From: Pseudoalteromonas ulvae UL12
Lineage (GTDB): Bacteria; Pseudomonadota; Gammaproteobacteria; Enterobacterales; Alteromonadaceae
Length of the DNA: 64,000 nucleotides
Direction of reading: 5' to 3'
Assembly: GCF_014925405.1 (NCBI RefSeq)
Contig: NZ_AQHJ01000021.1
Span: 6,468 to 70,467 of the forward strand
Both the position numbers and the translations under genes were made by a program. Shown here piece by piece: positions 1 to 8,070 of this stretch (position 1 is the stretch's first letter; every line of letters starts with the position of its first letter). A model generated the notes under the pieces. It worked only from the letters and a program-made list of their open reading frames with translations. It did not search any database and was not told where the DNA came from.

Positions 1-1
1 T

Positions 2-475
2 AGAACTTGGTTGGCCAACGGGCTAACTAAAGAAGCTTTAAATCAAGCGATGAATGAAGAGGGGGAGTTGACTAGTCCTAGCTCTGCTATTGATGATAAA
101 TCAAGCGCTAATATTTCGCCAGGTAAGCAGAAAGACGAAGAACAGTTAGATATTGAAGATGCTATTAATTCAGATATTGAAGGTATACATAAAGGTGGTT
201 CTGGTGATGAGTATGAAGAAGAGCCTCAAGGTGATGATATAGGTGGGTCTGAAGATGACGACTTTGATGAGCATGAAGAAGATGTTGAAAGTGGAAGTCC
301 GGTTAAAAAACGAGCTTTATCCAAAGCGGAGATAAGCGTTCAATATGAAGGTGATAATTATTTTCTTGCCTTAGATCTTGTTGCCGATGAAGAAGATAAA
401 ATAGTCATACGTTCAGTTTCGGGAAAACTCAGCGTTGTTGATCCTGCTTTAGTCAAAATTAGCTATGTAAGTTAA
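2..475 (+). CDS. Acidic hypothetical protein, probably 5'-truncated
   Basis: The frame is open to the left edge of the window. The first usable start is a TTG at 11 with no visible ribosome site, so the gene probably begins upstream. The visible part (about 154 residues) has a very acidic, low-complexity middle rich in Asp, Glu, Gly and Ser, then a short basic patch (VKKRALSK) and a more ordered C-terminus of about 50 residues with beta-strand-like alternation. I do not recognise the family. An intrinsic terminator follows, so it closes a transcription unit. A disordered linker joined to a small binding domain is an inference from composition only. Confidence 0.6.
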   Translation, partial: RTWLANGLTKEALNQAMNEEGELTSPSSAIDDKSSANISPGKQKDEEQLDIEDAINSDIEGIHKGGSGDEYEEEPQGDDIGGSEDDDFDEHEEDVESGSPVKKRALSKAEISVQYEGDNYFLALDLVADEEDKIVIRSVSGKLSVVDPALVKISYVS

Positions 476-497
476 TTAACATCATCAATAACTGTTT

Positions 498-527
498 AGC
501 CCCGTCGGATTACGGGGCTTTTTTTTA
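498..527 (+). terminator. Intrinsic terminator
   Basis: AGCCCCG and CGGGGCT form a stem followed by eight T, directly after the acidic protein gene. Confidence 0.85.
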
Positions 528-602
528 TTTCTGGCTCCAACCTATTGAACTAAGCGGTCTATATTAGATCATTCTTAATTTATCGGTGGTAAAAAGGGGC
601 GC

Positions 603-1019
603 ATGTTAATTTCTAATCGTGACTTAGCTTTTGCAGTACTTGGTTATATTCGAGATATAGATGCATATCTACTTGGAGAACACGAAGTTGAGTTTAGTCG
701 GCTGATAAAAACATTACCGTATAGAAGTGATGTTAGCGCTAATCGTATTTCAAAATTAATTTCAGATAGCCCGTTGTCTAGGTATCGGTTCAAATTGTTA
801 AAAATGAATAAGGTTGTTGGTGAGTGGAAACCTTTTGTAAGTGAGCAAACCTTCAATAGCATTAGAGATAATTTTAATGTTGAAGTTTCTTATATGGGTG
901 ATAGTGGATGTGTTACAAATCAAAACATCATGGCTTTTAACTGTGTAAACTGGTGTAGAAAATATGTGGTTAGAGGTGTGAATAGTGATATTCAGGGGTT
1001 GGTAAATGTCGTGGGCTGA
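603..1019 (+). CDS. Hypothetical protein, 138 aa
   Basis: ATG start preceded by AAAAAGGGGC, a good ribosome site. It is a soluble protein with no signal peptide or membrane segment. The middle is basic and hydrophobic (SRYRFKLLKMNKVVGEWKPF) and the C-terminal half has four Cys. No family is recognised. The stop overlaps the next start by 14 nt, so the two genes are translationally coupled and probably cooperate. Position just before the transfer operon suggests regulation or DNA processing, which is inference only. Confidence 0.65.
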   Translation: MLISNRDLAFAVLGYIRDIDAYLLGEHEVEFSRLIKTLPYRSDVSANRISKLISDSPLSRYRFKLLKMNKVVGEWKPFVSEQTFNSIRDNFNVEVSYMGDSGCVTNQNIMAFNCVNWCRKYVVRGVNSDIQGLVNVVG

Positions 1020-1818
1020 TAAAGTATTTTGGCGTAAATCTAAAAAAGATATTAACGCTAATAAAGAAAAGTTAGTAAAGCTTAGAAGGCAGTTGTTGAA
1101 TTTAAGCGGTATATCTGATTCTACGTTTGATAAATTACTATCTGGTGTGCTCGAAGATATTATTGGCCATGTAGATTTAGATAACTTTCACCATATGCTT
1201 TCAGATATAATCGCTGATGAATATTTTTATAAAGAAAGCCGAAAAGCAAGTTTTTATCTCGCGGTGTGTTTAGTAGGTAGTGAAGCGGCTGCTAAATCCA
1301 AAATCGAAAAAGATGGTGTGAACGGGGTTAAACATCATGTTGAAATACTGACTATTTCTTTATTTCACACTATTATTTCGAAGACGCCCGAAGGTTACAA
1401 TTGGATTGGTCAATATACTGGGCTAATGAAAGAAGTCTGGTTATATCTAAAAGCAAAGCGCGGCAGGTTCGTGTCGTATATGGAAATTCTACATGTAGAA
1501 AGTGGCTCAACAATGGAAGTTGAGATCGATAAGGAAGTTAATCATGGAGGTGATGATAACGAAATAGATGACGATTTCAGCGCTGAAACAGATGATGAAA
1601 TCGGTTCTCTGTTGTCTGGTGGTGATGTTATGGCTGAAACCGATGAAGATGTTCTTAATCAAATTTATGACGATAGAGAAGATGTCGGTACTGAGTCAAA
1701 CATAGAGCCTGAACCAAGTGTAGAGCCGGAAGTAACTATTGATGAAGAAGAACAAGAAGATGACAAAACTGAAGGTGAAATACCTGATGTATTGGATGTG
1801 TCATCGCTGCTTAAATAA
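1006..1818 (+). CDS. Hypothetical protein with acidic C-terminal tail, 270 aa
   Basis: The ATG overlaps the end of the preceding gene. Residues 1-165 look helical and globular and begin strongly basic (many Lys in residues 7-30). Residues 170-260 are an Asp/Glu-rich disordered tail. The acidic tail resembles those of the first gene in the window and of the next protein, so three neighbours share this odd design. The 14-bp palindrome TTCTACATGTAGAA lies inside the coding sequence at 1487-1500. No family is recognised. Confidence 0.65.
   Translation: MSWADKVFWRKSKKDINANKEKLVKLRRQLLNLSGISDSTFDKLLSGVLEDIIGHVDLDNFHHMLSDIIADEYFYKESRKASFYLAVCLVGSEAAAKSKIEKDGVNGVKHHVEILTISLFHTIISKTPEGYNWIGQYTGLMKEVWLYLKAKRGRFVSYMEILHVESGSTMEVEIDKEVNHGGDDNEIDDDFSAETDDEIGSLLSGGDVMAETDEDVLNQIYDDREDVGTESNIEPEPSVEPEVTIDEEEQEDDKTEGEIPDVLDVSSLLK
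1487..1500. repeat. 14-bp palindrome TTCTACATGTAGAA (copy 1)
   Basis: Perfect copy, intragenic. It is one of ten perfect copies in the window and a candidate binding site for an element-encoded protein. Confidence 0.8.
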
Positions 1819-1885
1819 TCAAAATAATTATTTCCATTCCTCATCAAATTCATTATAATGAATTTGATAAAGATGGAGTGTAGCT

Positions 1886-2854
1886 ATGTCACATGCAAGT
1901 TATAGTAATTTAGATATTAAATTTGGAGCCGCAAGCCTTTTGGTTTCTGGTGTTCCTGAGCTTATATCCGAATATGGAAATAAAATCGATGAGGTAATAC
2001 AGACCCTTGGCATTAGTCGTCAAGCGGCTTTGGCTATTAGAGACATGTCTGCTTACGATATGCCTGATTTTTGCAAAAAGGTCGAGGGTAGGAAAGCGGC
2101 GTGGCTGGTTATCGATTACAAAACAACTATTGAAATTGCCGAGATACTTGCAAAATGTAGTGAAGGGCAACTGGATAAGCTTCGCAGTTCTACAGAAAAA
2201 TACATGAAGTCCCTAAGTGTAGGTGAGGCAACATACAAAACTATCATTGTAAGTAAATTTATTTCATATATATCACGAATGATGTATGAGGTTGAACAAA
2301 AGCCAGGTGATTCAAACATTGGTAATATTCCCCCTAAATTATTTTCTGCACTGCAAGAATTAAAGCAGGGTGTAATGCATCTTTATACTCGATTATTAGT
2401 TCAACGTAATGTTATTAATGTTGAAGTAGATAAAGTTGCGATGGATACTGTTATAGCTGGTTTTAAGGCGCATGTACGGGGCCGGAAATTGTTACATGAT
2501 TTGATTAAAGCGGGTGCTCATTTAACGTTTATAGAACAGTACAACAATGAGAGATATATAGATGTAGAGTACTATCGTCAATGGCGGCGATTTCATTCGG
2601 TTGGTAGAAATTCTGAGAAAATAACGCCTTCTGTTGGTGTGGATATTTATCAAATGTTTAATCAACTGATGGCAACGAATATTGAAGTAATTGACGTTTA
2701 TTTCGAACTTCATCGTAAATTTAGATTTCGTATTGAAACGCTCTATACCTATATTCAAAGCACCTTGACAGAAGTTTTAGATGATGACGACGATGATGAT
2801 GAAGAGTTGTTTGGTTCTGTAATGAACATAATCAATCATGTTAACGAGAAGTAA
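1886..2854 (+). CDS. Hypothetical protein, 322 aa
   Basis: ATG start with GATGGAGTG upstream as ribosome site. It is a mostly helical soluble protein. An N-terminal segment near residues 40-60 (LGISRQAALAIRDMSAYDMP) looks like a helix-turn-helix-type motif. The C-terminus has a run of seven Asp before the final helix. About 67 nt separate it from the previous gene. The family is not recognised. It is the last gene before the topB transfer operon, which has its own promoter, so it probably belongs to the upstream unit. A regulator of transfer is possible but unproven. Confidence 0.65.
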   Translation: MSHASYSNLDIKFGAASLLVSGVPELISEYGNKIDEVIQTLGISRQAALAIRDMSAYDMPDFCKKVEGRKAAWLVIDYKTTIEIAEILAKCSEGQLDKLRSSTEKYMKSLSVGEATYKTIIVSKFISYISRMMYEVEQKPGDSNIGNIPPKLFSALQELKQGVMHLYTRLLVQRNVINVEVDKVAMDTVIAGFKAHVRGRKLLHDLIKAGAHLTFIEQYNNERYIDVEYYRQWRRFHSVGRNSEKITPSVGVDIYQMFNQLMATNIEVIDVYFELHRKFRFRIETLYTYIQSTLTEVLDDDDDDDEELFGSVMNIINHVNEK

Positions 2855-2890
2855 TGTTTATTCATTACTAATGAGTAACCTATAAATTTA

Positions 2891-2930
2891 ATTTTTTCCT
2901 CGAAAAAATAGACCTCTAAGGTCTGATAAT
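2891..2930 (+). promoter_or_regulatory. Operon 1 promoter with A/T dyad operator
   Basis: ATTTTTTCCTCGAAAAAATA at 2891-2910 is a T6-core-A6 dyad, followed by a GATAAT -10 box near 2924. Near-identical dyads sit at the same relative place before the operons at 10995 and 18694. The dyad covers the -35 region, fitting a repressor or activator site. Confidence 0.6.
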
Positions 2931-2964
2931 ATTCTTGCCATCTATTTAAACCGAGAACGTAGTG

Positions 2965-4800
2965 ATGGCAGAGCGTAAACAAGTTCAAACACTTCTATTT
3001 GAGAAACCTTCTCAAGCCGCTGATTGGGCGCGGTTTCTGGGCTTTAAACCTGCAGATAAAAAGCGCAATTATTATTTCAGTAAAGAAAAAAACATCTATC
3101 TTATTAATGCTGTTGGCCATTTGTTTGGTTTGGCTGGCCCAGAGCACTATGTTCCTGAGTTGTCTAAGTCGTGGCAACTGAAACACCTTCCTGTTTTTCC
3201 TGAAAAGTACGAAGTAAGTCTTGCTGACGATAAAAAAGTAATTTTTAACACGATTAAAACAGTGTTAGGAAAAACTGATGTTCTTTATATAGCAACTGAT
3301 CCAGATAACGAGGGGGAGCTTATCGCGAGGGATATTATTCGGTTTGCAAATTATTGCGGACAGTTGAAGAGAGTTTTGTTTTCAGCTACCGATAACGGAT
3401 CTTTGAAAAAGGCTTGGGATAACCCCGTTTCAGAAAAAACGACACGTTTTATGGCTAAGGAAGCAGATTTAAGGCGTCGATTGGATTGGATGGTAGGGAT
3501 GAACCTTACTATGGCCATGACCACATTGCTTAGAAAAAACAATGAAATTAAAAAAGGTGCATTTTCGGTTGGTAGAGTAATAACTGCTGCCTCTTTAATT
3601 GTTTATCAAAACACAATGGCCAGAAAGAATTTTAAACCACAAACATTTTACAGTGTTAAGTTGAAATGCAGGAAAAGTTCAGGAGAAGAGTTTTTCGTTA
3701 CTTTGGATGTACCAGATGAATATCTGGATAAACAATCTGGAAGGTTATTGTCATCGAAAGTAGCAACATCTTTTGCTAGCCAATTGAAGGGCGTCGAATT
3801 TAAAGCAGATACCGTTGAAGTCAAGCGTAAAAAAGTTTCACCACCGCTGCCTTTTGATTTGTCAAAACTACAGGTGGCTGTTGACCGCTTTGATATTGGT
3901 GCTAAGGAGACTCTAACGCTTCTTCAAACTTTATATGATCAACCATTAAGTGCTGTTACATATCCAAGAACAGATAAGCGACACTTACCAGAAAGTATGC
4001 TTGATGATGTAAAAGTGATTGTAAATCACCTTAATGCATTAAGTCAGATAAAAAAACTTGATTTGGATTTAGATAAAAAGCCAAAAGCATTTGATGATAA
4101 AAAAGTTAATGTACACCACGGCATTATTCCATCACGTAAGCCTGTAAATTTACGCCGACTTACTGAAAAGCAAATTGCAGTTTATCTAACAATAGCACTG
4201 CGCTATGTAGCTCAATTTATGAAGGATTACGAGTACGATTCTCAGCAAGTTGTATTAAAAACACTTAACGGGAAAGTTAGTGCTGGAGTTCGTGCGACTA
4301 AGGTCGTGGAGCTTGGCTGGAAAGAAGCAGAGAGAGTGATTAGTGGCAAGGAGGATTCTGAAGACCCAGTTCTTGAGATTAAAGAGGGGGAAGTTGTAAA
4401 GGTCGTAGGTTCTGAGGTTGTTGAAGGTAAGACTAAAAAACCTGCATTAATGTCAGAAGCGAAGCTAGTAGAAGCTATGGAAAACCCATCACAATACGTT
4501 ACTGATCCTGATTTAAGAGCTTTGTTGGCTGAAGGGGATGGTATAGGTACTTCCGCTACGCGAAGTGACACTATTGATCGTGCAATCAAGAAAAATCTCA
4601 TCAAAAAAGCAGGAAAAGGCTTAGAGAGCACAAGGCTGTTTGAGCAGCATGTTAGCAAATTCAAAAATATGGATGCCGGTTTAACTGCCCTGCTTCAAAG
4701 AGCAGTTAAAGCAGCATCTGAAGGTCGGGTGGATGAACGGAACGTTATAGTTCAACACCAAAATTTTGTAACTAAAATGATGAGTGATTGGGCTGTATGA
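2965..4800 (+). CDS. topB: DNA topoisomerase III-like protein
   Basis: Type IA topoisomerase that passes one DNA strand through a transient break; conjugative elements of this class carry their own copy. The N-terminal Toprim domain has the conserved Glu in LLFEKPSQAAD and the metal site DPDNEGE near residues 112-118. The catalytic Tyr is in VTYPRTDKRHLPE near residue 333, close to its place in E. coli TopB. The HHGIIP motif is also present. At 611 aa it has no C-terminal zinc fingers. I chose ATG 2965; GTG 2962 is equally open. It is the first gene of transfer operon 1, and its stop overlaps the next start. Confidence 0.92.
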   Translation: MAERKQVQTLLFEKPSQAADWARFLGFKPADKKRNYYFSKEKNIYLINAVGHLFGLAGPEHYVPELSKSWQLKHLPVFPEKYEVSLADDKKVIFNTIKTVLGKTDVLYIATDPDNEGELIARDIIRFANYCGQLKRVLFSATDNGSLKKAWDNPVSEKTTRFMAKEADLRRRLDWMVGMNLTMAMTTLLRKNNEIKKGAFSVGRVITAASLIVYQNTMARKNFKPQTFYSVKLKCRKSSGEEFFVTLDVPDEYLDKQSGRLLSSKVATSFASQLKGVEFKADTVEVKRKKVSPPLPFDLSKLQVAVDRFDIGAKETLTLLQTLYDQPLSAVTYPRTDKRHLPESMLDDVKVIVNHLNALSQIKKLDLDLDKKPKAFDDKKVNVHHGIIPSRKPVNLRRLTEKQIAVYLTIALRYVAQFMKDYEYDSQQVVLKTLNGKVSAGVRATKVVELGWKEAERVISGKEDSEDPVLEIKEGEVVKVVGSEVVEGKTKKPALMSEAKLVEAMENPSQYVTDPDLRALLAEGDGIGTSATRSDTIDRAIKKNLIKKAGKGLESTRLFEQHVSKFKNMDAGLTALLQRAVKAASEGRVDERNVIVQHQNFVTKMMSDWAV

Positions 4801-5228
4801 AAAAATTAGTCATTTCTCTATTTTGGGTTGCTAGTTTAGGTGTGTCTGCTAGCGACTTCAAAACGATTGATACGGATAGGTACACTGAAGTTGTTCTAAA
4901 ACCTACTGTAGAGCAAGTAAATCCCCTAAAAGATGTTGTACAAATTAGGTTTCCTGTTCAGGTGTCTTCTGTATATGACGCAATTATTTACGTTCTCGAC
5001 GATAGTGGATTCGCATTAGTACCAGAAACTATTTGGACTGAAGAAATGAAAATTATGCTTGAGTCGAAGCTTCCCTTGGTGCAAAGAGACTTGGCTGATA
5101 ATCCAATGACTATTTTGAATGTCATTGAGGTTGTTGCAGGAGAGCCGTTTCGTGTCGTTATGGATCCATTAAGACGCCGCTTATCCTTTGAGTTGAAAGA
5201 TGAATACAAGGGGTTGATCAATGGCTGA
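4797..5228 (+). CDS. PilL-N-like conjugative transfer protein
   Basis: The ATG overlaps the topB stop (ATGA). A signal peptide (MKKLVISLFWVASLGVSAS) directs export. The mature part resembles the PilL N-terminal family of GI-type elements (conjugative region PilL, TIGR03748-like): a short beta-rich domain with QIRFPVQVSSVYDAIIYVLDDSGF and a C-terminal RVVMDPLRRRLSFEL. In relatives it lies beside topB and the PFL_4693 gene, as here. Family assignment is from memory of the pattern and context. It is probably a periplasmic or outer-membrane-associated part of the mating or pilus apparatus. Confidence 0.7.
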   Translation: MKKLVISLFWVASLGVSASDFKTIDTDRYTEVVLKPTVEQVNPLKDVVQIRFPVQVSSVYDAIIYVLDDSGFALVPETIWTEEMKIMLESKLPLVQRDLADNPMTILNVIEVVAGEPFRVVMDPLRRRLSFELKDEYKGLING

Positions 5229-6174
5229 TGAACAAATTATCGATGATGAAATTGAGACAGATGAGCCTCAATTTTCACTCCCTGAAAATAATGAAAATAA
5301 TGAAAATAATGAAAAAAACGAAGGTGAAAAGAAAAAGCCAGGATTGTTACCTGTCATCGTTATGTTGATTGTCGCGCTTAGTCTACTTGGTGGTGTTATA
5401 TATTTTATATTTACGGGTGGCTTTAGTGATCTATTAAACAAAAAACCTCAAGTTAACGGTGCTACTAGGGAAATTGTGGTTGATACACCGGATTCAATGA
5501 GTTCCGAGTTAAATGGAGATTTGCCGACAATTCCAACATTAACAGCACAGGAACAACAGCGAATTGATGACACTTATGATGTATTTGAAGCAGGTTCAAA
5601 TGTTGTTCAAGAATCAGGTGATTATGAAATAGCCCCAAATGATGAATCCCCTGATAATACTAAACCGGTTAACGATGGCCTAGCACAATCTACTGCTGCA
5701 GATGTAGGTGTAACAGCAACAGTGTTGCGTGAACTACAAAGCATTAAAGCTTCTCTATCTACAATTAATAGCGATGTTAATGCTTTGAAGGGGGAGTTGA
5801 TGTCGGTGCATCGAGCGCTGGGACAGCAAAATGTCGATACACAAGGAAAGATTAATGGCCTTGGCCAAGCCTTGAAAGGTGTTGATGTAGGGGTTGGTGA
5901 AAACGGTCGTAGATTGGAAGCTGTGCTTTCAGGAGTGTCAGGTTTTAAGAGTGAAGCAGAACAAAAAAGAAAAGCCTTCACATTTAAAGTACTTCACCAG
6001 GAAGTATATGGCGGTAAAAAAAGGTTAGTTGGGTTTGATGTTAATAGTCCATCTACACCAATGAAAGTATATGAAGGTGGTGAGATTGGATTCTGGCGTT
6101 TAGTAGAAATAAAGGGGAATGAAGCCGTTTTTAAGCATAGGGATGGGGAATCTCACGTAGAGTCACTGTTATGA
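5221..6174 (+). CDS. Single-pass membrane protein with coiled coil, 317 aa
   Basis: Starts inside the previous gene. The order is an acidic cytoplasmic N-terminus with an Asn/Glu repeat (NNENNENNEKNE), one transmembrane helix at about residues 41-65, a disordered Pro/Asp-rich periplasmic linker, a coiled coil at about 160-240, and a small C-terminal beta domain (VYEGGEIGFWRLVEIKGNEAVFKH). The C-terminal domain resembles the GspC/PilP-type domains that bind secretins. It is probably an envelope-spanning adaptor of the mating apparatus; this is inference. The stop overlaps the following lipoprotein start. Confidence 0.65.
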   Translation: MADEQIIDDEIETDEPQFSLPENNENNENNEKNEGEKKKPGLLPVIVMLIVALSLLGGVIYFIFTGGFSDLLNKKPQVNGATREIVVDTPDSMSSELNGDLPTIPTLTAQEQQRIDDTYDVFEAGSNVVQESGDYEIAPNDESPDNTKPVNDGLAQSTAADVGVTATVLRELQSIKASLSTINSDVNALKGELMSVHRALGQQNVDTQGKINGLGQALKGVDVGVGENGRRLEAVLSGVSGFKSEAEQKRKAFTFKVLHQEVYGGKKRLVGFDVNSPSTPMKVYEGGEIGFWRLVEIKGNEAVFKHRDGESHVESLL

Positions 6175-6413
6175 AAAATATATTAGTTAGTTTTTTATTG
6201 GTCGCAATATGCGGCTGCAGTACAACCAATAATGTTGATAGCGATAAAAGGTATTCAGTTATTCATACATCGGACGGAGTAAGAACCATACCTGCAGTTG
6301 TTGACAATCCTGCTCCGGACTGTTCGAAAGCAGTCAATATTGCTCGATTAGATAGAGCGCCTGAATTACAAGTTAAGGTTGATATTGAGAACGGGGGGAA
6401 TACATGCAAGTAA
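6171..6413 (+). CDS. Small lipoprotein, 80 aa
   Basis: ATG overlaps the preceding stop. The signal sequence MKNILVSFLLVAICGC ends in a lipobox (AICGC), so Cys16 would be lipidated. The mature protein is about 65 residues with two further Cys (PDCSKA near the middle and CK at the end) that could form a disulfide. No family recognised. It is tightly packed in operon 1 and overlaps the PFL_4693-type gene, which supports an outer-membrane role in mating-pair formation, perhaps VirB7-like by size. Confidence 0.65.
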   Translation: MKNILVSFLLVAICGCSTTNNVDSDKRYSVIHTSDGVRTIPAVVDNPAPDCSKAVNIARLDRAPELQVKVDIENGGNTCK

Positions 6414-7129
6414 TTATTTTCATTATAGGTTTGATGTTTTCCTGTGTAATTCAAGCTCAGGATATTAAACAAGATAACGTGGACTCTTTCGATGTTGAAG
6501 GTCTTCAAGTAGATAATGGTTTTTTAGAGGCGTGGGGTATAGATAAATCTGAGTATCGTCGGTTTATGTATCTAAAGGAGAATACACCTAGAGGTATATT
6601 AACCCCTTCAGCGAACCCTCTTTATTATCTTGGCATGGAAGCGAGAACTGATGTTGAACGAAAAAAATATGCAAAGCTTATTGCGAAAATGGAGTTCGAA
6701 AATGTGCAAAAAATGCAGATGTTAAATAGGGAAATATTGTTAGCTTCAAAGCAAATGTTCGGGGCTGGCCAAGCGGTTGATTTAAGTATTGGTGAGTCAT
6801 TGAAAAAAGAAATGGATCCGTTAGGTTCTATATTGGGGAATAAACAACAAAACCTTACGTTAGGCTCTGGAAGGGATCTGTTTGTTTCTCTGGACTGTGA
6901 CGATTGTATAAAGCAATTTAAAGGATTGATGGGTCAATTATCAGTTGGGACTATTAAGACAATTGATATTGTTTTCCCTGCTTCTGTTGATGATATTGAT
7001 ATTAAGCGCTGGGCTTTTAAAGCGGGTGTTAGTCCGGAATTAAATGACAGGAAAGTTATAGGTTTGCGTCGAGCTGGTGAAAATGAAACGGTTGATAAAT
7101 ATCCTACTGTTCGTATTAGTCGTTTGTAA
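6404..7129 (+). CDS. PFL_4693-family integrating conjugative element protein
   Basis: ATG at 6404 with a hydrophobic signal segment (IIFIIGLMFSCVIQAQ). Family hallmark visible: AWGIDKSEYRRFMYL, then PRGILTPSANPLYYLGMEARTDVERKKYA, a pattern I know from the PFL_4693 (TIGR03759) family of GI-type elements. A C-terminal domain contains SLDCDDCIKQFKGLM, a thioredoxin-like CxxC setting. It is likely an exported protein with a thiol-active or substrate-binding fold, in the usual place next to the transglycosylase. The next gene starts inside its 3' end. Confidence 0.85.
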   Translation: MQVIIFIIGLMFSCVIQAQDIKQDNVDSFDVEGLQVDNGFLEAWGIDKSEYRRFMYLKENTPRGILTPSANPLYYLGMEARTDVERKKYAKLIAKMEFENVQKMQMLNREILLASKQMFGAGQAVDLSIGESLKKEMDPLGSILGNKQQNLTLGSGRDLFVSLDCDDCIKQFKGLMGQLSVGTIKTIDIVFPASVDDIDIKRWAFKAGVSPELNDRKVIGLRRAGENETVDKYPTVRISRL

Positions 7130-7592
7130 CTCAAGAAATACTTTCGCTAATACGTTAAACGAGATCATAGAAGGGGAATGTGTTTCTGTTCCTGTGTGGG
7201 TAATTAAAAAGATAATAACTCACGAATCTAAATCATTTAAAAATGGTGAACCACAACCTTGGCCCTGGACTTTAAATATAGATGGTAAAGGGTGGTATTA
7301 CAGAACCTATAATGAAGCGTTAGTTGCGGCGACGTTTGCGTTTGAGAACGGTGCTGATAGGTTAGGTGTTGGGTTTGGTCAAATAGAGTGGAAATGGCAT
7401 TCAAAGCGCTTTGAAGGGAGCTTTGCAAAAGCTTTAAACCCAACTAAAAATATTAAAGTTGTTTGTGAAATTTTAAGGGAGTCCTGGCAATCCAAAAAGG
7501 TTAATAGCTGGGAAGATGCGATAGCCTACTATCACAGACCGGTCATGGATAAAAAAGCGAGGTTATATGCAGAAATTGTTCTTTCTTTGTAA
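7083..7592 (+). CDS. Lytic transglycosylase-like protein (SLT fold)
   Basis: It cuts peptidoglycan to let the transfer apparatus through the wall. A signal peptide (MKRLINILLFVLVVCNSRNTFA) is followed by VPVWVIKKIITHESKSF, with the catalytic Glu in HES, then WPWTLNIDGKGWYYRT, GVGFGQIEWKW and the AIAYYHRP segment typical of SLT/lysozyme-like domains. I placed the start at ATG 7083; GTG 7077 is in frame. It overlaps the previous gene by 47 nt and the next by 26 nt, so it is embedded in operon 1. Confidence 0.88.
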   Translation: MKRLINILLFVLVVCNSRNTFANTLNEIIEGECVSVPVWVIKKIITHESKSFKNGEPQPWPWTLNIDGKGWYYRTYNEALVAATFAFENGADRLGVGFGQIEWKWHSKRFEGSFAKALNPTKNIKVVCEILRESWQSKKVNSWEDAIAYYHRPVMDKKARLYAEIVLSL

Positions 7593-8070
7593 TTGCATTT
7601 TCTTGATGCTTGTTAGTTGTTTTGCTTCTGCTGAAACATTTGTTGTATTTGATAGTGGTAAAGCAAGGGATATTGAAGTTTATTATGGTAAAGGTGAGCA
7701 ATACGTGCCTAAAAAGCCTTTTACTAATGACGATGTAAAAAAAGCGTTGGACGCTCAATTTCCTCTGGTGTCTCATTTGCCTATGGAGTCCTTTAATTCT
7801 TACAAAATCGAAACTAAGCTTCCATACAACATTGCAGTTGTAGGTACTGATGAAACAAGTCAAAACTGGCTTCAAAGAAACTTTAAAAAGATTAAAGACT
7901 CAAGGGCTGTTGTATTAGTTATTGATGCAAAGACCTTGAGCGAGTTTACCGCATTTGAGAACGTTTTGCGTAGAGCAGGACTTTCAGTTGGTAAAGTGGA
8001 AAGTAAGATGTTTGATTCTGTATTAAACGCTTATCCGGCTCTAATTATTAATGGGGAAGTGTCGCAATGA
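7567..8070 (+). CDS. PFL_4695-family integrating conjugative element protein
   Basis: Signal peptide (LFFLCNCIFLMLVSCFASA) then TFVVFDSGKARDIEVYY. The core AVVLVIDAKTLSEF followed by a C-terminal YPALIINGEV matches what I know of the PFL_4695 (TIGR03765) family, an exported protein with a thioredoxin- or TrbC/TraW-like flavour. It starts within the transglycosylase gene and ends 4 nt into the coupling protein gene, the normal order in GI-type systems. Confidence 0.82.
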   Translation: MQKLFFLCNCIFLMLVSCFASAETFVVFDSGKARDIEVYYGKGEQYVPKKPFTNDDVKKALDAQFPLVSHLPMESFNSYKIETKLPYNIAVVGTDETSQNWLQRNFKKIKDSRAVVLVIDAKTLSEFTAFENVLRRAGLSVGKVESKMFDSVLNAYPALIINGEVSQ

